The position numbers and the translations under genes were made by a program. Under the pieces are notes generated by a model. That model did no database searches. It was given only the letters and a program-made list of their open reading frames with translations, and was not told where the DNA came from. Positions 1 through 8,328 of a stretch of DNA of 58,224 bases are shown in pieces. Origin of the DNA: Janthinobacterium sp. (GTDB lineage Bacteria > Pseudomonadota > Gammaproteobacteria > Burkholderiales > Burkholderiaceae_D); the NCBI GenBank assembly GCA_003133225.1, contig PKWL01000136.1, positions 1 through 58,224 of the forward strand, given 5' to 3'. Each line of letters starts with the position of its first letter. The first letter of the stretch is position 1.

Positions 1-224
1 GCGCAATAACGCCAGTATTCGCAGCTGGTGGGATCGGCGCTGGACTGCTTTCCTTTGCCAAGTTCAGCCGCATGGGCCGTGCCGGAGCGGTCGAAGGGCA
101 GCACCGGCAGCGCTAAGGCGCTGCCCACCAAGACCCGTCCTATGCTGCGCAAGGCGCTGCGGCGGGACGTCGTGTGCGCCATTTTCCGAGCCGCCCGCTC
201 CGACATTCTATCGAACCAATTCAT
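1..224 (-). CDS. TTQ amine dehydrogenase light (beta) subunit, 5' part only, cut by the window edge
   Basis: The reading frame starts at ATG 224 with a GGGAGC ribosome site just upstream and runs off the left edge after about 74 codons. The N-terminus is long and carries a twin-arginine element (TSRRSALRSIG) followed by a hydrophobic stretch ending in AHA. This is as expected for the light subunit of methylamine or aromatic-amine dehydrogenase, which is exported folded through Tat. The mature part begins with SADPTSCEYWRYCA, which matches the conserved start of the cysteine-rich TTQ subunit (family form: CDYWRHC). The TTQ tryptophans and most cysteines lie outside the window. It is the fourth gene of a heavy-E-D-light operon, 77 bases after the MauD-like gene. 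The A after YC, and the neighbouring heavy subunit, favour the aromatic-amine type (aauA) over mauA, but this is inference. Confidence 0.8.
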   Translation of the reverse strand, partial: MNWFDRMSERAARKMAHTTSRRSALRSIGRVLVGSALALPVLPFDRSGTAHAAELGKGKQSSADPTSCEYWRYC

Positions 225-301
225 CGCTATGCTCCCTTGTTTTGTTGCTCTAAAATCTGGACCCGACCTGCAGCGCGCTCCACGCGCCCGGCGGGCTTTG
301 G

Positions 302-892
302 CTAAGCTTGTAAATTGACGTATTGCTGGATCGAGGCCACACCCAGTTCCTTGGCGGCAAACAAGCTCTCGATTTGCTCGCGCGAATTGACCAGTCCCTT
401 GCTGCGGACCCGGCCCTGTTCGTCGATCAGCACGCCGTACGGCAAGCGGCTGACGCGATAGGCCATGCCGAGTTCACTCGACAGGACATATTGAAAGTCG
501 CTCAAGCGGGCTTTTTGATAGAACGCCATATGTTCGGGCAGGTCGCCGTCGCTGGCTAGAACCACCCGCAACCAGCTGCGCTCGGCGCTTTGGATATGGC
601 GCAAAATGGGAAGCAGCTTCTTGCAAATCGGGCAAGTTGGCGACACGAAGAAGAGCAAGGTGCTAACGTCGCCGGCGGCGCCGATCGCCAGCGGCGCGTT
701 CATCAAGTCGGTCAAGGAAAAGCGGGGCGAGGGCTCGCCGATTTTCGGCCCCGAATCCGTGATCAAGGCCCCCATCGGCGCGATGCGTTCGTACAAAACT
801 CCGACCTGACGCGCCAGCGCCAGCACGGCTAGCACCAGAGTTGCCACCACCAGCCACAACACACCTTGCGAGGCCCAAATTGCTTCATTCAT
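302..892 (-). CDS. mauD: MauD-like membrane-anchored thioredoxin-fold protein for amine dehydrogenase maturation
   Basis: The 196-residue product has an N-terminal membrane segment (about residues 10-28) and then a thioredoxin-like periplasmic domain. The active-site pair is C87-P-I-C90 within SPTCPICKK. A cis-Pro-type RLPYGVLID stretch lies further on. MauD proteins are needed for correct disulfide formation in the TTQ light subunit, which has about six disulfides. The gene sits between the MauE-like gene (2-base gap) and the light subunit gene, the usual B-E-D-A order. Length is normal for MauD. The assignment rests on fold motif plus context. Confidence 0.85.
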   Translation of the reverse strand: MNEAIWASQGVLWLVVATLVLAVLALARQVGVLYERIAPMGALITDSGPKIGEPSPRFSLTDLMNAPLAIGAAGDVSTLLFFVSPTCPICKKLLPILRHIQSAERSWLRVVLASDGDLPEHMAFYQKARLSDFQYVLSSELGMAYRVSRLPYGVLIDEQGRVRSKGLVNSREQIESLFAAKELGVASIQQYVNLQA

Positions 893-894
893 TT

Positions 895-1446
895 TCAGCT
901 CCTTTGTTCGTTAAGACGGGGAAGGTTGGCCAGCAGGTAGTCTGCCGTCAGATACAGGCCGATGAGAGCGCCGCCGCCGGCCACGACGGTCACGCTGTCG
1001 ATGGCCAGCAAGGTGCGCGCCGTGCTGTCGCAGGCGCAAATGGCGAGCAGCACCAGTAAGAACACGTTACGTCCCAACATCGGCCAGCTCAAACTGGAGC
1101 CGGCGTCGGCGACGCCGCAGCCGCAATCAATCCGGCTGCGTCCACGCAACAAGTTGATGGCGATGGCAAGGCCGAATGCGCTAACGAGAAGTGCTACGGC
1201 AAGGGCGGCAAAGGAGCGCGCCCTGCTTGCCATCAAGGCGAGCGCCAAAGCGAGCTCGAGCCAAGGCAGGAAGCGCGCTAGAGGACGCGCCAGCGCCTCC
1301 GGCAAGAGGCGGTACTCGACGACGATTTCCTCGAAATACGCCATCGCGCGCAACTTGGGAATGGCGCTGGCAACTAAGATGCCGGCGACGCAAAACGCGG
1401 CCGTCAGCCCCAGAACGGGATCGACCTGAATGAAGGAGCGCCACAT
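895..1446 (-). CDS. mauE: MauE-like integral membrane protein of amine dehydrogenase biogenesis
   Basis: The product has about 183 residues and four or five hydrophobic segments (near residues 15-30, 65-80, 85-100, 125-145 and 155-175), with a CGCG motif in a loop near the middle. MauE proteins belong to the DoxX-like membrane fold and work with MauD in maturing the TTQ subunit in the periplasm. The ATG at 1446 shares its A with the stop codon of the heavy-subunit gene (TGATG), which suggests translational coupling. A GTG one codon earlier (1449) is possible but less likely. Family and context agree. The precise biochemical role is not known even for studied members. Confidence 0.8.
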   Translation of the reverse strand: MWRSFIQVDPVLGLTAAFCVAGILVASAIPKLRAMAYFEEIVVEYRLLPEALARPLARFLPWLELALALALMASRARSFAALAVALLVSAFGLAIAINLLRGRSRIDCGCGVADAGSSLSWPMLGRNVFLLVLLAICACDSTARTLLAIDSVTVVAGGGALIGLYLTADYLLANLPRLNEQRS

Positions 1447-2588
1447 CACTGCATCTCCACTTGCACCGGCATGTCGCCCACCGGGGCCATTCTGCGCTGC
1501 AGCTTCAAGCTGACGGCGTCGTAGGTGGTCAAGCTCGCCGTCTCGGCATTGATTCCGACCAAGAGAGGCGCGCCCTCATGGGTGGTGGCGAGCGCCACTT
1601 CGTGATGGGCGGGGACGCGGCGCAACAGCTTCTTGCTGGCCAAATCGAATTCCCAGATTTCCTGGGCCGCGCTCTTATGGCTGCCCTCCTTGCCGTGGGC
1701 ATGCATCGCCAGATACAGGCGCCCCCTGGCCGCATCGATGGCCAGTGGCCCGTAGCCGCCCGGACGCCAGCCTTTCATGCTGCCAGTGTCATTGGCCAGC
1801 GCCCATTTGCCCAACAGCTGGGGCGCGGCGCCATCCAAATTGACTTGGTGCAGCACTCCCTTAAACGAGATGAAGTAGTAGCTGCTGCCCACTTTCTCGC
1901 CGTGAATGAACAAGGCGTCGGCATCGGGGCTAAAGAACTTGGCGCTGCGGTTTTGCGACACCGGCAAGCCGTGCTCATCGAGCACGATGGTGAGGAGCGT
2001 GCCGTCGCCGCACAGCGTGGAAAACTGGGCGCTGCCAAAGGACGCCGGATAAATCGACCAGCAGCCGGGCGTTGCCACTTCGCTTTGCATGGCGCGCTGG
2101 GCCAGATCGACGACGGAAACGGACGTGGCCGGGGTCGCGCCCTGGACGAAAACACGCTTGCCGTCGGCCGCTATTTGCAAAAGACCCCGATACGGCAGCG
2201 CTTGCGCACGCTTGGCCGTCAGGGCCACTTCCCCTTTCAGCTTGAGGTTGTCGAGGTCGTAGATCTGCAAGACGTCGGCGCGCTCGCCCTTGTCCAGTCG
2301 CGAGTAGTAGCCGGCGCTAATTAACAGTTCCTTGCGGTCGGGCGCGAGCACGAACTGGCCCAGATAGCCGGTTGCGACCATTCCAAGATAGGTGCCGGTG
2401 GCGGCATCGACGATGTGCAGCCGGCCGTCCGCGATGTGGCCAATCGCCAAGTCCGCGACAAAGGCGCGCGCCGGCGTCGGCGCCGCCAGCGGCTTGACCG
2501 TCAAGCGCTCCGCCGCCTCTTCCGCCCTAGCCGAGAACAGGCAGGAAACGAGCAGCGCCGCGACGAGAATGCGGATGGAGGGTTGCAT
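1446..2588 (-). CDS. TTQ amine dehydrogenase heavy (alpha) subunit, aromatic-amine type
   Basis: A secreted seven-bladed beta-propeller subunit of a periplasmic amine dehydrogenase, which oxidises primary amines to aldehyde and ammonia and passes electrons to a copper protein or cytochrome. From ATG 2588 the product starts with a clear Sec signal peptide (MQPSIRILVAALLVSCLFSA, cleavage near ARA/EEA). The motifs GCWSIYP, CGDGTLLTI, GWRPGGYGPL and HGKEGSHK resemble recalled Alcaligenes faecalis aromatic amine dehydrogenase (GCWSVIP, CGDGGLLTI, KEGTHK) more closely than methylamine dehydrogenase. In-frame ATGs at 2609 and a start at 2660 exist. The 2588 start is preferred because it puts the signal peptide at the very N-terminus. 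It is the first gene of the operon. Substrate (tyramine, phenethylamine or similar) is inferred only. Confidence 0.8.
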   Translation of the reverse strand: MQPSIRILVAALLVSCLFSARAEEAAERLTVKPLAAPTPARAFVADLAIGHIADGRLHIVDAATGTYLGMVATGYLGQFVLAPDRKELLISAGYYSRLDKGERADVLQIYDLDNLKLKGEVALTAKRAQALPYRGLLQIAADGKRVFVQGATPATSVSVVDLAQRAMQSEVATPGCWSIYPASFGSAQFSTLCGDGTLLTIVLDEHGLPVSQNRSAKFFSPDADALFIHGEKVGSSYYFISFKGVLHQVNLDGAAPQLLGKWALANDTGSMKGWRPGGYGPLAIDAARGRLYLAMHAHGKEGSHKSAAQEIWEFDLASKKLLRRVPAHHEVALATTHEGAPLLVGINAETASLTTYDAVSLKLQRRMAPVGDMPVQVEMQ

Positions 2589-2660
2589 GGGTTTTTCTTC
2601 CAGTCGCATGGGTTTTTTTCCTGAACAGGGTCTGAAAACGGTCGCCACCTTGCGCGACAA

Positions 2661-3304
2661 GAGAATAAATAATAGGAGATGCGGCGCGCCTCCCGTTATC
2701 CCGTTTCCGTAAAAATCAGTGAAAAATGCGAAAATTGTGTGAAAAACCTATTCTAAAATATGGCGCAGAGAAAAAAATAGGTGTAATCGCTGTCGCGCAA
2801 ATTCGACCTAATTCGACCTGCTAGCTGCTGGCGCAACAACATCACCGTATTCAATATGGCTGTGGATCTATGCTGCGCGGCTGCGCGATTGCGCTACCGC
2901 GGGCGGCGGTTAGCTGTTATTACGCAATATCTAGTGGGTCGGACCAGGCGGAAATAAGAGCGGAAGGCTTCCAACCAATTGCATTAATGCAATCTACCCG
3001 TCGCGCGGACGGCTCAGTCGTTCGTGTGACAACATTCCCCGGTTCTGCCGCGTCCCATGGTGTCGTCGTGAAGTGTGATCCCATCAGGTCCATTCGAGTT
3101 ACACTCGAAGCGCGATCGGTGCTAGAACTGACATTGCCCGAAGGCGACCAGGCCCCCCCTCAAAGGAGACAATGAGGTTCATGTCAGTTCGTCCGGTCAC
3201 GCCAGTCGGGGTCGAGCCGCTAAAACATTGCGCGACTCCCTTCGTTAGGGTTGCGCCTTGATGGGTTTTCCCATTTTGTTCAAGGCACGTGAGAAGGAAT
3301 CGCC
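2661..3304. other. Divergent intergenic region with two possible small plus-strand ORFs
   Basis: No recognised gene is present. On the plus strand a 101-codon frame (2870-3175) overlaps by ATGA a 29-codon frame (3172-3261) that has an excellent ribosome site (AAAGGAG, 4 bases before ATG 3172). Neither product resembles a family I know. The 101-codon frame has no good start signal and its composition is not convincing. The short frame could be a leader peptide for the gene at 3305, or the ribosome site may be chance. The A+T-rich part at 2700-2790 probably holds the promoter of the amine dehydrogenase operon, which reads the other way. Confidence 0.3.
2800..2819. repeat. Two exact head-to-tail copies of a 10-base unit upstream of the amine dehydrogenase operon
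   Basis: The unit AATTCGACCT occurs twice without a gap, so the copies are spaced by about one helical turn. It lies some 210 bases upstream of the heavy-subunit start. Such phased direct repeats are typical of activator or repressor sites, but no regulator gene is in view. Confidence 0.4.
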
Positions 3305-3559
3305 ATGCGCGTAGATATTTACCGAAGAGCCGAACACGACGGAGTGTTTTCATACTTGGCAGTGTCTGAAGGCAAGCCCATCCCGCAAGAGGCCACCAGC
3401 ACGGATTGGGAGAGTGAAGCGCGGGCGCTGGAGATCGATGAGACGGCCGTTGCCCTGCCGAACTATCATATTGCCCTGCCGCTCGAACAAATCGCCGCCA
3501 AGGGTTATGCGATCACCGCCTTGAAGGACATGACTGCGTCACGTCACCCGTCCCATTAA
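3305..3559 (+). CDS. Small conserved protein of Oxalobacteraceae (recalled as DUF6139-like)
   Basis: An 84-residue acidic protein without membrane segment or signal peptide. The start ATG is preceded by GAGAAGGAA at good spacing. The sequence (MRVDIYRR..., EGKPIPQEA, WESEARALE, EQIAAKGYAI) resembles a short protein family I associate with Massilia-type genomes, recalled as DUF6139. No function is known. It converges on the GT9 gene, and the two stop codons overlap by 4 bases. Confidence 0.7.
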   Translation: MRVDIYRRAEHDGVFSYLAVSEGKPIPQEATSTDWESEARALEIDETAVALPNYHIALPLEQIAAKGYAITALKDMTASRHPSH

Positions 3560-4584
3560 ACGATGGGGCAGACTGCAGCTTGAATTCGCGTGGCAGGCGC
3601 GCTGCCGTAGCTATTCGAGGCGCGCAAATTGTCAGCGTGAATTAGCACCTGAGCCACGGAAAAGCCGCTGATGCCGTCCGCCCCGACCGACAGCACGAGA
3701 GCGCGCAGGCGCGAGCGGGGACCCCACTGCACGGCCTTGATACCATTGTTTTGATAGATGCCGATGACGGGCGTATCGAGCGCCGAAGCGATATGAATTA
3801 ACGCGGTGTCGGGGCTGATAATGAGGTCGGCCCGATCGCACAGATCGAACAAACGGTCCAAGTTGCCTTCGCAGTTGATGAGGCGGCCAGCCACGCCGCA
3901 CTGCTCGAGCACGCGCGCCGCGGCGAGCTGAGTCTCGTCATTGCACACCAGACACAATAGGGCGTGCGGCGCGCGCGCGCCTAAGCCTTGCATGATGGCG
4001 ACGGCCTCGTCAAAGGGAACGGTGCGACCCGGGTCGGCCGCAAACAAATTGAGGACGATCAGCTCTTGCCCAAGCGGTAGCTGTATGTCGAGCTCTTGGC
4101 AACGGGGCGCGAGCTTGATATCGTAGGCCAGGTTGAAGTCGCGCCTTTGAAACATTTGCGCCAGCGCCTCGCGGCAACTCTCGATCTGGTGCCGCACTTC
4201 GCCTCGGTTATAGTCGCGCAAGTCGATCACGGCCCCGGGCCGCGCCAGCCACAGCAGCAGACGATTTTTCTCGCTGCGCATCTTGTGCCAAGTGACAATA
4301 TAATCGAAACGTTCGCGGCGCAGCGCCAGCGCGGTCCGGATCAGCTCGAGCCAGCCCGGCTTTTGCAAGGGCCATCGGGTCTTGATGTCCGGGTCGCGGG
4401 CCCAGAAGGGGGCAGTGACGCCGGCCACCGTGGCATGAATCTCGCACAGCGGCGCATGCTGGCGCAGCCCCGCCACGAAAGCCGTATTGACGATCGCGTC
4501 GCCCAGCTTGGCGTCGTGCGAAAAAAACAGCACTTTCGATGGCGGCGCCGCGCTGAGCACGCCGCCGTCGCCATTAATACTCAA
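3556..4584 (-). CDS. GT9 family glycosyltransferase (LPS heptosyltransferase-like)
   Basis: A 342-residue GT-B fold enzyme of the ADP-heptose:LPS heptosyltransferase family, which adds core sugars to lipid A-core at the inner face of the cytoplasmic membrane. The N-terminal domain opens with VLFFSHDAKLGDAIVNTAF (the family's GD-alpha motif). The C-terminal nucleotide-sugar site is SPDTALIHIASALDTPVIGIY. No ATG is in frame near the start. The best start is TTG at 4584, only 4-5 bases after a strong GGAGGTG, and it overlaps the end of dnaE by 11 bases. The nearby ATG at 4574 is out of frame. Coupling to dnaE is odd functionally but clear in the sequence. Which core sugar is added cannot be told. 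Confidence 0.85.
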   Translation of the reverse strand: MSINGDGGVLSAAPPSKVLFFSHDAKLGDAIVNTAFVAGLRQHAPLCEIHATVAGVTAPFWARDPDIKTRWPLQKPGWLELIRTALALRRERFDYIVTWHKMRSEKNRLLLWLARPGAVIDLRDYNRGEVRHQIESCREALAQMFQRRDFNLAYDIKLAPRCQELDIQLPLGQELIVLNLFAADPGRTVPFDEAVAIMQGLGARAPHALLCLVCNDETQLAAARVLEQCGVAGRLINCEGNLDRLFDLCDRADLIISPDTALIHIASALDTPVIGIYQNNGIKAVQWGPRSRLRALVLSVGADGISGFSVAQVLIHADNLRASNSYGSAPATRIQAAVCPIV

Positions 4585-7500
4585 CGGCCACCTCCAGCGC
4601 GCCCAGCGTCTGCTCTAGCTCGGTCTGCAGAGCATCGGACGGCGCTACGCGCCACTCGTCGCCGAACTGCAAAGTGCAGCCCACGCCCTGCGCCTCGATC
4701 CGTATAGCGATCGGCAAGCCCGTGTCACAGCGGTGCGCCGTCAGCACTTCCTGGATGCGGCGCGATTCGATCGACGCCGGCAGATACAGGCCGAGCTGGC
4801 GGCCATACTGGATGCGTGCGGCGACGATGTCGAAGGCTTTTTCCGCCGTGATGCGCAGACCGCCCGAGAAACGGTCTTCCGACACCTTGCCCATTACAGC
4901 CAGGAACTCGTCCTCCTTGAAAAGGCGCTTGTTGGCGTCGAACAGTTCGCTATACACGGTTACTTCGACGACGCCACTCTTGTCATCTAACGTCACGATG
5001 ACGATCTTGCCGCGCTGGGTCATCTGGGTGCGGATACCCGTGATAATGCCGGCCATCATGCGCGGCTCGCGCGCTGCAACCAGATCGGCCAGCTTGGTGC
5101 GCGCAAAACGGCGCGCTTCGGTCGCATAGGAATCGAACAGGTGGCCCGACAAGTAAAAGCCGAGCGCGATTTTCTCCTCCGTCAGGCGCTGCCGGTCATT
5201 CCATGGCGCCGCCTTCACGTAATCGGGCGGAGCCTCCATGTCGCAGTCGTCGCCAAACAGGCTGACCTGGTTGGCATCCCGGGCCTCCTGCTCGGCGCAT
5301 TCCATCGCAAAACCAACGGATGCCAAAAGGATAGCGCGATCGACCAGGAAGCCGTCGAAGGCGCCGCCGCGGATCAAGGAATCAATCGTGCGGCGGTTGA
5401 TCTGGCGCTTGTCGACCCGCTTGCAAAAGTCGAACAGGTCGGTGAACGGGCCGCCATGCTCGCGCGCGGTGACAATGGCCTCGATTGCGCCCTGGCCCGA
5501 GCCCTTGACGGCGCCCAGGCCGTAGCGGATGCGCGTGATTGGTTGACCCGACACGGATGGCGCCGGTCCATCCGGCGTGAAACGGTAATCGGACAAGTTG
5601 ATGTCCGGCGGCAGCAAGGTCAAGCCGCAGATGTCGACGTCGATCGCGTCAGCGACCAAAATCTTGATCTTGTCGGTGTCATCCATGGCCAATGACAAGT
5701 TGGCGGCCATGAAGGCGGCTCCGTGGTGCGCTTTCAAATACGCGGTATGGTAGGACAGAAGCGCGTAGGCGGCCGCGTGCGACTTGTTAAAGCCGTAGCC
5801 GGCGAACTTTTCCATCAAGTCGAATATTTCATCGGCCTTGGCCTCGGACAAGCCGTCCTTGGCCGCGCCGTCGCGGAAGATCTGGCGGTGCTCGGCCATT
5901 TCCTCGGCTTTTTTCTTGCCCATCGCGCGCCGCAGCAAGTCGGCGCCGCCCAGCGAATAGCCACCCACGACCTGCGCCATCTGCATCACCTGTTCCTGAT
6001 ACACCATGATGCCGTAAGTCTCGGACAAAATCCCTTCGGTGCGCGGATCGGGGTAATCGAAGAGCTCGCCGTGCTTGCGTTTGCAAAAATCCGGGATCAA
6101 GTCCATCGGCCCCGGCCGGTACAAAGCCACCAGCGCGATGATGTCCTCGAAGCGGTCGGGGCGCGCGTCTTTCAGCATGCCTTGCATGCCGCGCGATTCG
6201 AGCTGGAACACGGCCACCGTCTTGGCCTTGGTCAGCAATTCGTAGGACGCCTTGTCGTCGAGTGGGAGGCGGGCCAGATCGAAGTCGGCCTGGGCCGGAT
6301 CGAGCTGGCGAATGTAGCGCACGGCCCGGTCCAAGATGGTCAAGGTGGTCAAGCCCAAAAAGTCGAACTTGACCAGGCCGACCGCTTCCACGTCGTCCTT
6401 GTCATATTGCGACACCACATTGGCGTCGCCGCCTTGGGTGTAGAGGGGGCAGAAGTCGGTCAGCTTGCCGGGCGCGATCACGACGCCACCGGCATGCATG
6501 CCGATGTTGCGGGCGATGCCTTCCACCTGCTGCGCCAGTTCGAGCAGCTGCTTGACTTCTTCCTCGTTTTCCAGGCGTTCAGCCAGGAGCGGCTCCTCCT
6601 TGATGGCGTCGGCGATGGTGACCTGCTTGCCCGGCTTGAATGGAATCAGCTTGGAAACCCCGTCGCAAAAGTTGTAGCCGAAATCGAGTACGCGGCCGAC
6701 GTCGCGGATTGCGCCCTTGGCCGCCATGGTGCCAAACGTGGCAATCTGCGACACGGCGTCCTTACCGTACAAGTCCTTGACGTGCTGGATTACGCGATCG
6801 CGCCCTTCCTGGCAAAAGTCGATATCAAAATCGGGCATGGAGACCCGTTCCGGGTTCAGGAAGCGCTCGAACAGCAAGTTGTAAGCGAGTGGATCGAGGT
6901 CCGTGATCAACAGCGAATAGGCCACCAGGGATCCGGCGCCAGAGCCCCGTCCCGGTCCGACCGGGACGCCATTTTCCTTGGCCCACCGGATGAATTCGGC
7001 CACGATCAGAAAATAGCCGGGAAAGCCCATCTTGATGATGGTGTCGATCTCAAACTGCAGACGCTCCTCATAGCGCTGGCGCTGCGCCGTCCGCTTTTCC
7101 GCATCCGGATACAGGTAGACCAGGCGCTGCTCCAAGCCGGCTTTCGCTTCGGCGACGAGGAATTCTTCGATTGTCGTGCCAGGCGGGGTGGGAAAGTTCG
7201 GCAACTGCGGCTTGCCCAGCACCAGTGTCAGATTGCAGCGCTTGGCGATTTCCACGGAATTTTGCAAGGCGAGCGGAAGGTCGGAAAAAAGTGCCTCCAT
7301 TTCAGCTTGCGTCTTGAAATTTTGCTGGTCGTTGAAGCGCTTGACGCGCTTGGCGTTGGCCAGCATCTCGCCTTCGGCGATACAGGTGCGCGCCTCGTGC
7401 GCAATGAATTCGTCCTGCGCCAGGAACTGCACGGGATGGGTCGCCACCACGGGCAGGCCCAGTTTGGCTGCCAGGGCCACCGAGTGGCGCACCTGCAACT

Positions 7501-8125
7501 CCTGGTTGGGCTGGCCGCCGCGCTGGATCTCGACGTAAAAGTGACCTGGGAAGAGGGCCTGCCAGCGCCGCGCGCAGCGTTCTGCCAGCGCCAGGTTGCC
7601 GTTTTCGATGGCGATGCCGACGTCGCCGAAATGGGCGCCGGACAGGGCGATCAGGCTATTTGCCGGGCTCACTCCGGGCAGCAGGGCCGACTCTGTTCCC
7701 GCCAGCTCATGCAGCCATTCGGCGCGGATTTCCGCGCGCCCTCTGTACTGGTTGGTCAGCCACGCTTTCGACAGCAGTTCGCACAACTGCAAGTAACCCA
7801 TGCGGTTTTTCGCCAGCAGCAAAAGGCGCGACGGCTTGTCGCGATTGTCGTCATTCGTGATCCACACGTCGCAGCCGGCGATCGGCTTGATGCCTTTGCC
7901 GCGCGCGGCCTGGTAGAACTTGACCATGCAAAACAGGTTCGATAGGTCCGTGATGGCCAGCGCGACCTGTTTATCGCTGGCGGCGGCATCGACGACGTCA
8001 TCGATGCGCACCAGGCCGTCGACGATCGAATATTCCGAATGCACCCTCAGATGCACAAAAGCGGGCCCTACAGCCTTGCCGTCGACATTATTTAGGCCGT
8101 TAGTGTCTTGCATTACCATTTCCAT
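4574..8125 (-). CDS. dnaE: DNA polymerase III alpha subunit (replicative polymerase)
   Basis: The 1183-residue product has the full domain order of proteobacterial DnaE: an N-terminal PHP domain (FVHLRVHSEYSIVDG from about residue 23), the palm with catalytic acidic residues in PDFDIDFCQEGRD and VKFDFLGL, fingers, a C-terminal helix-hairpin-helix (YGLGAVKGSGQGAIEAI) and an OB domain (MAGIITGIRTQMTQRGK). Length is normal (about 1160-1180). The start is either 8125 or the ATG at 8113 (MQDTNG...). The sequence does not decide between them. It is a housekeeping gene and marks the border between the core chromosome and the polysaccharide locus. A weak -10-like TAAAAT lies upstream on the minus strand. 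Confidence 0.98.
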   Translation of the reverse strand: MEMVMQDTNGLNNVDGKAVGPAFVHLRVHSEYSIVDGLVRIDDVVDAAASDKQVALAITDLSNLFCMVKFYQAARGKGIKPIAGCDVWITNDDNRDKPSRLLLLAKNRMGYLQLCELLSKAWLTNQYRGRAEIRAEWLHELAGTESALLPGVSPANSLIALSGAHFGDVGIAIENGNLALAERCARRWQALFPGHFYVEIQRGGQPNQELQVRHSVALAAKLGLPVVATHPVQFLAQDEFIAHEARTCIAEGEMLANAKRVKRFNDQQNFKTQAEMEALFSDLPLALQNSVEIAKRCNLTLVLGKPQLPNFPTPPGTTIEEFLVAEAKAGLEQRLVYLYPDAEKRTAQRQRYEERLQFEIDTIIKMGFPGYFLIVAEFIRWAKENGVPVGPGRGSGAGSLVAYSLLITDLDPLAYNLLFERFLNPERVSMPDFDIDFCQEGRDRVIQHVKDLYGKDAVSQIATFGTMAAKGAIRDVGRVLDFGYNFCDGVSKLIPFKPGKQVTIADAIKEEPLLAERLENEEEVKQLLELAQQVEGIARNIGMHAGGVVIAPGKLTDFCPLYTQGGDANVVSQYDKDDVEAVGLVKFDFLGLTTLTILDRAVRYIRQLDPAQADFDLARLPLDDKASYELLTKAKTVAVFQLESRGMQGMLKDARPDRFEDIIALVALYRPGPMDLIPDFCKRKHGELFDYPDPRTEGILSETYGIMVYQEQVMQMAQVVGGYSLGGADLLRRAMGKKKAEEMAEHRQIFRDGAAKDGLSEAKADEIFDLMEKFAGYGFNKSHAAAYALLSYHTAYLKAHHGAAFMAANLSLAMDDTDKIKILVADAIDVDICGLTLLPPDINLSDYRFTPDGPAPSVSGQPITRIRYGLGAVKGSGQGAIEAIVTAREHGGPFTDLFDFCKRVDKRQINRRTIDSLIRGGAFDGFLVDRAILLASVGFAMECAEQEARDANQVSLFGDDCDMEAPPDYVKAAPWNDRQRLTEEKIALGFYLSGHLFDSYATEARRFARTKLADLVAAREPRMMAGIITGIRTQMTQRGKIVIVTLDDKSGVVEVTVYSELFDANKRLFKEDEFLAVMGKVSEDRFSGGLRITAEKAFDIVAARIQYGRQLGLYLPASIESRRIQEVLTAHRCDTGLPIAIRIEAQGVGCTLQFGDEWRVAPSDALQTELEQTLGALEVAVEY

Positions 8126-8328
8126 TTTGCCGTCTGCAGTTTCAATCAGCCTCTATTTTACCCGTCCGAAGCACGCTTCAGAGCGTATCGCAAGATGCTT
8201 ACAATCGAATTTATGATGTTTGCGATTCGCACTGACCCAGACCGGCGCGGATGGGCCCGCTGGCCCGGTTGGGGTGGTGATGGCGCAATGCCGGTCGTGA
8301 TCGCTGACAATTATGCTGGGGAAAAATT

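Noticed and set aside
2895..2915. A GGCGGTTAGC stretch resembling the ops/JUMPstart element of polysaccharide operons
   Set aside because: It has an extra T compared with GGCGGTAG, is not followed by a polysaccharide gene on that strand, and no RfaH-type context is visible.
5723..7945. A 740-codon open frame on the plus strand opposite dnaE
   Set aside because: It is a high-G+C antisense shadow of the well-conserved dnaE. It has no family resemblance and its composition mirrors the dnaE codons.
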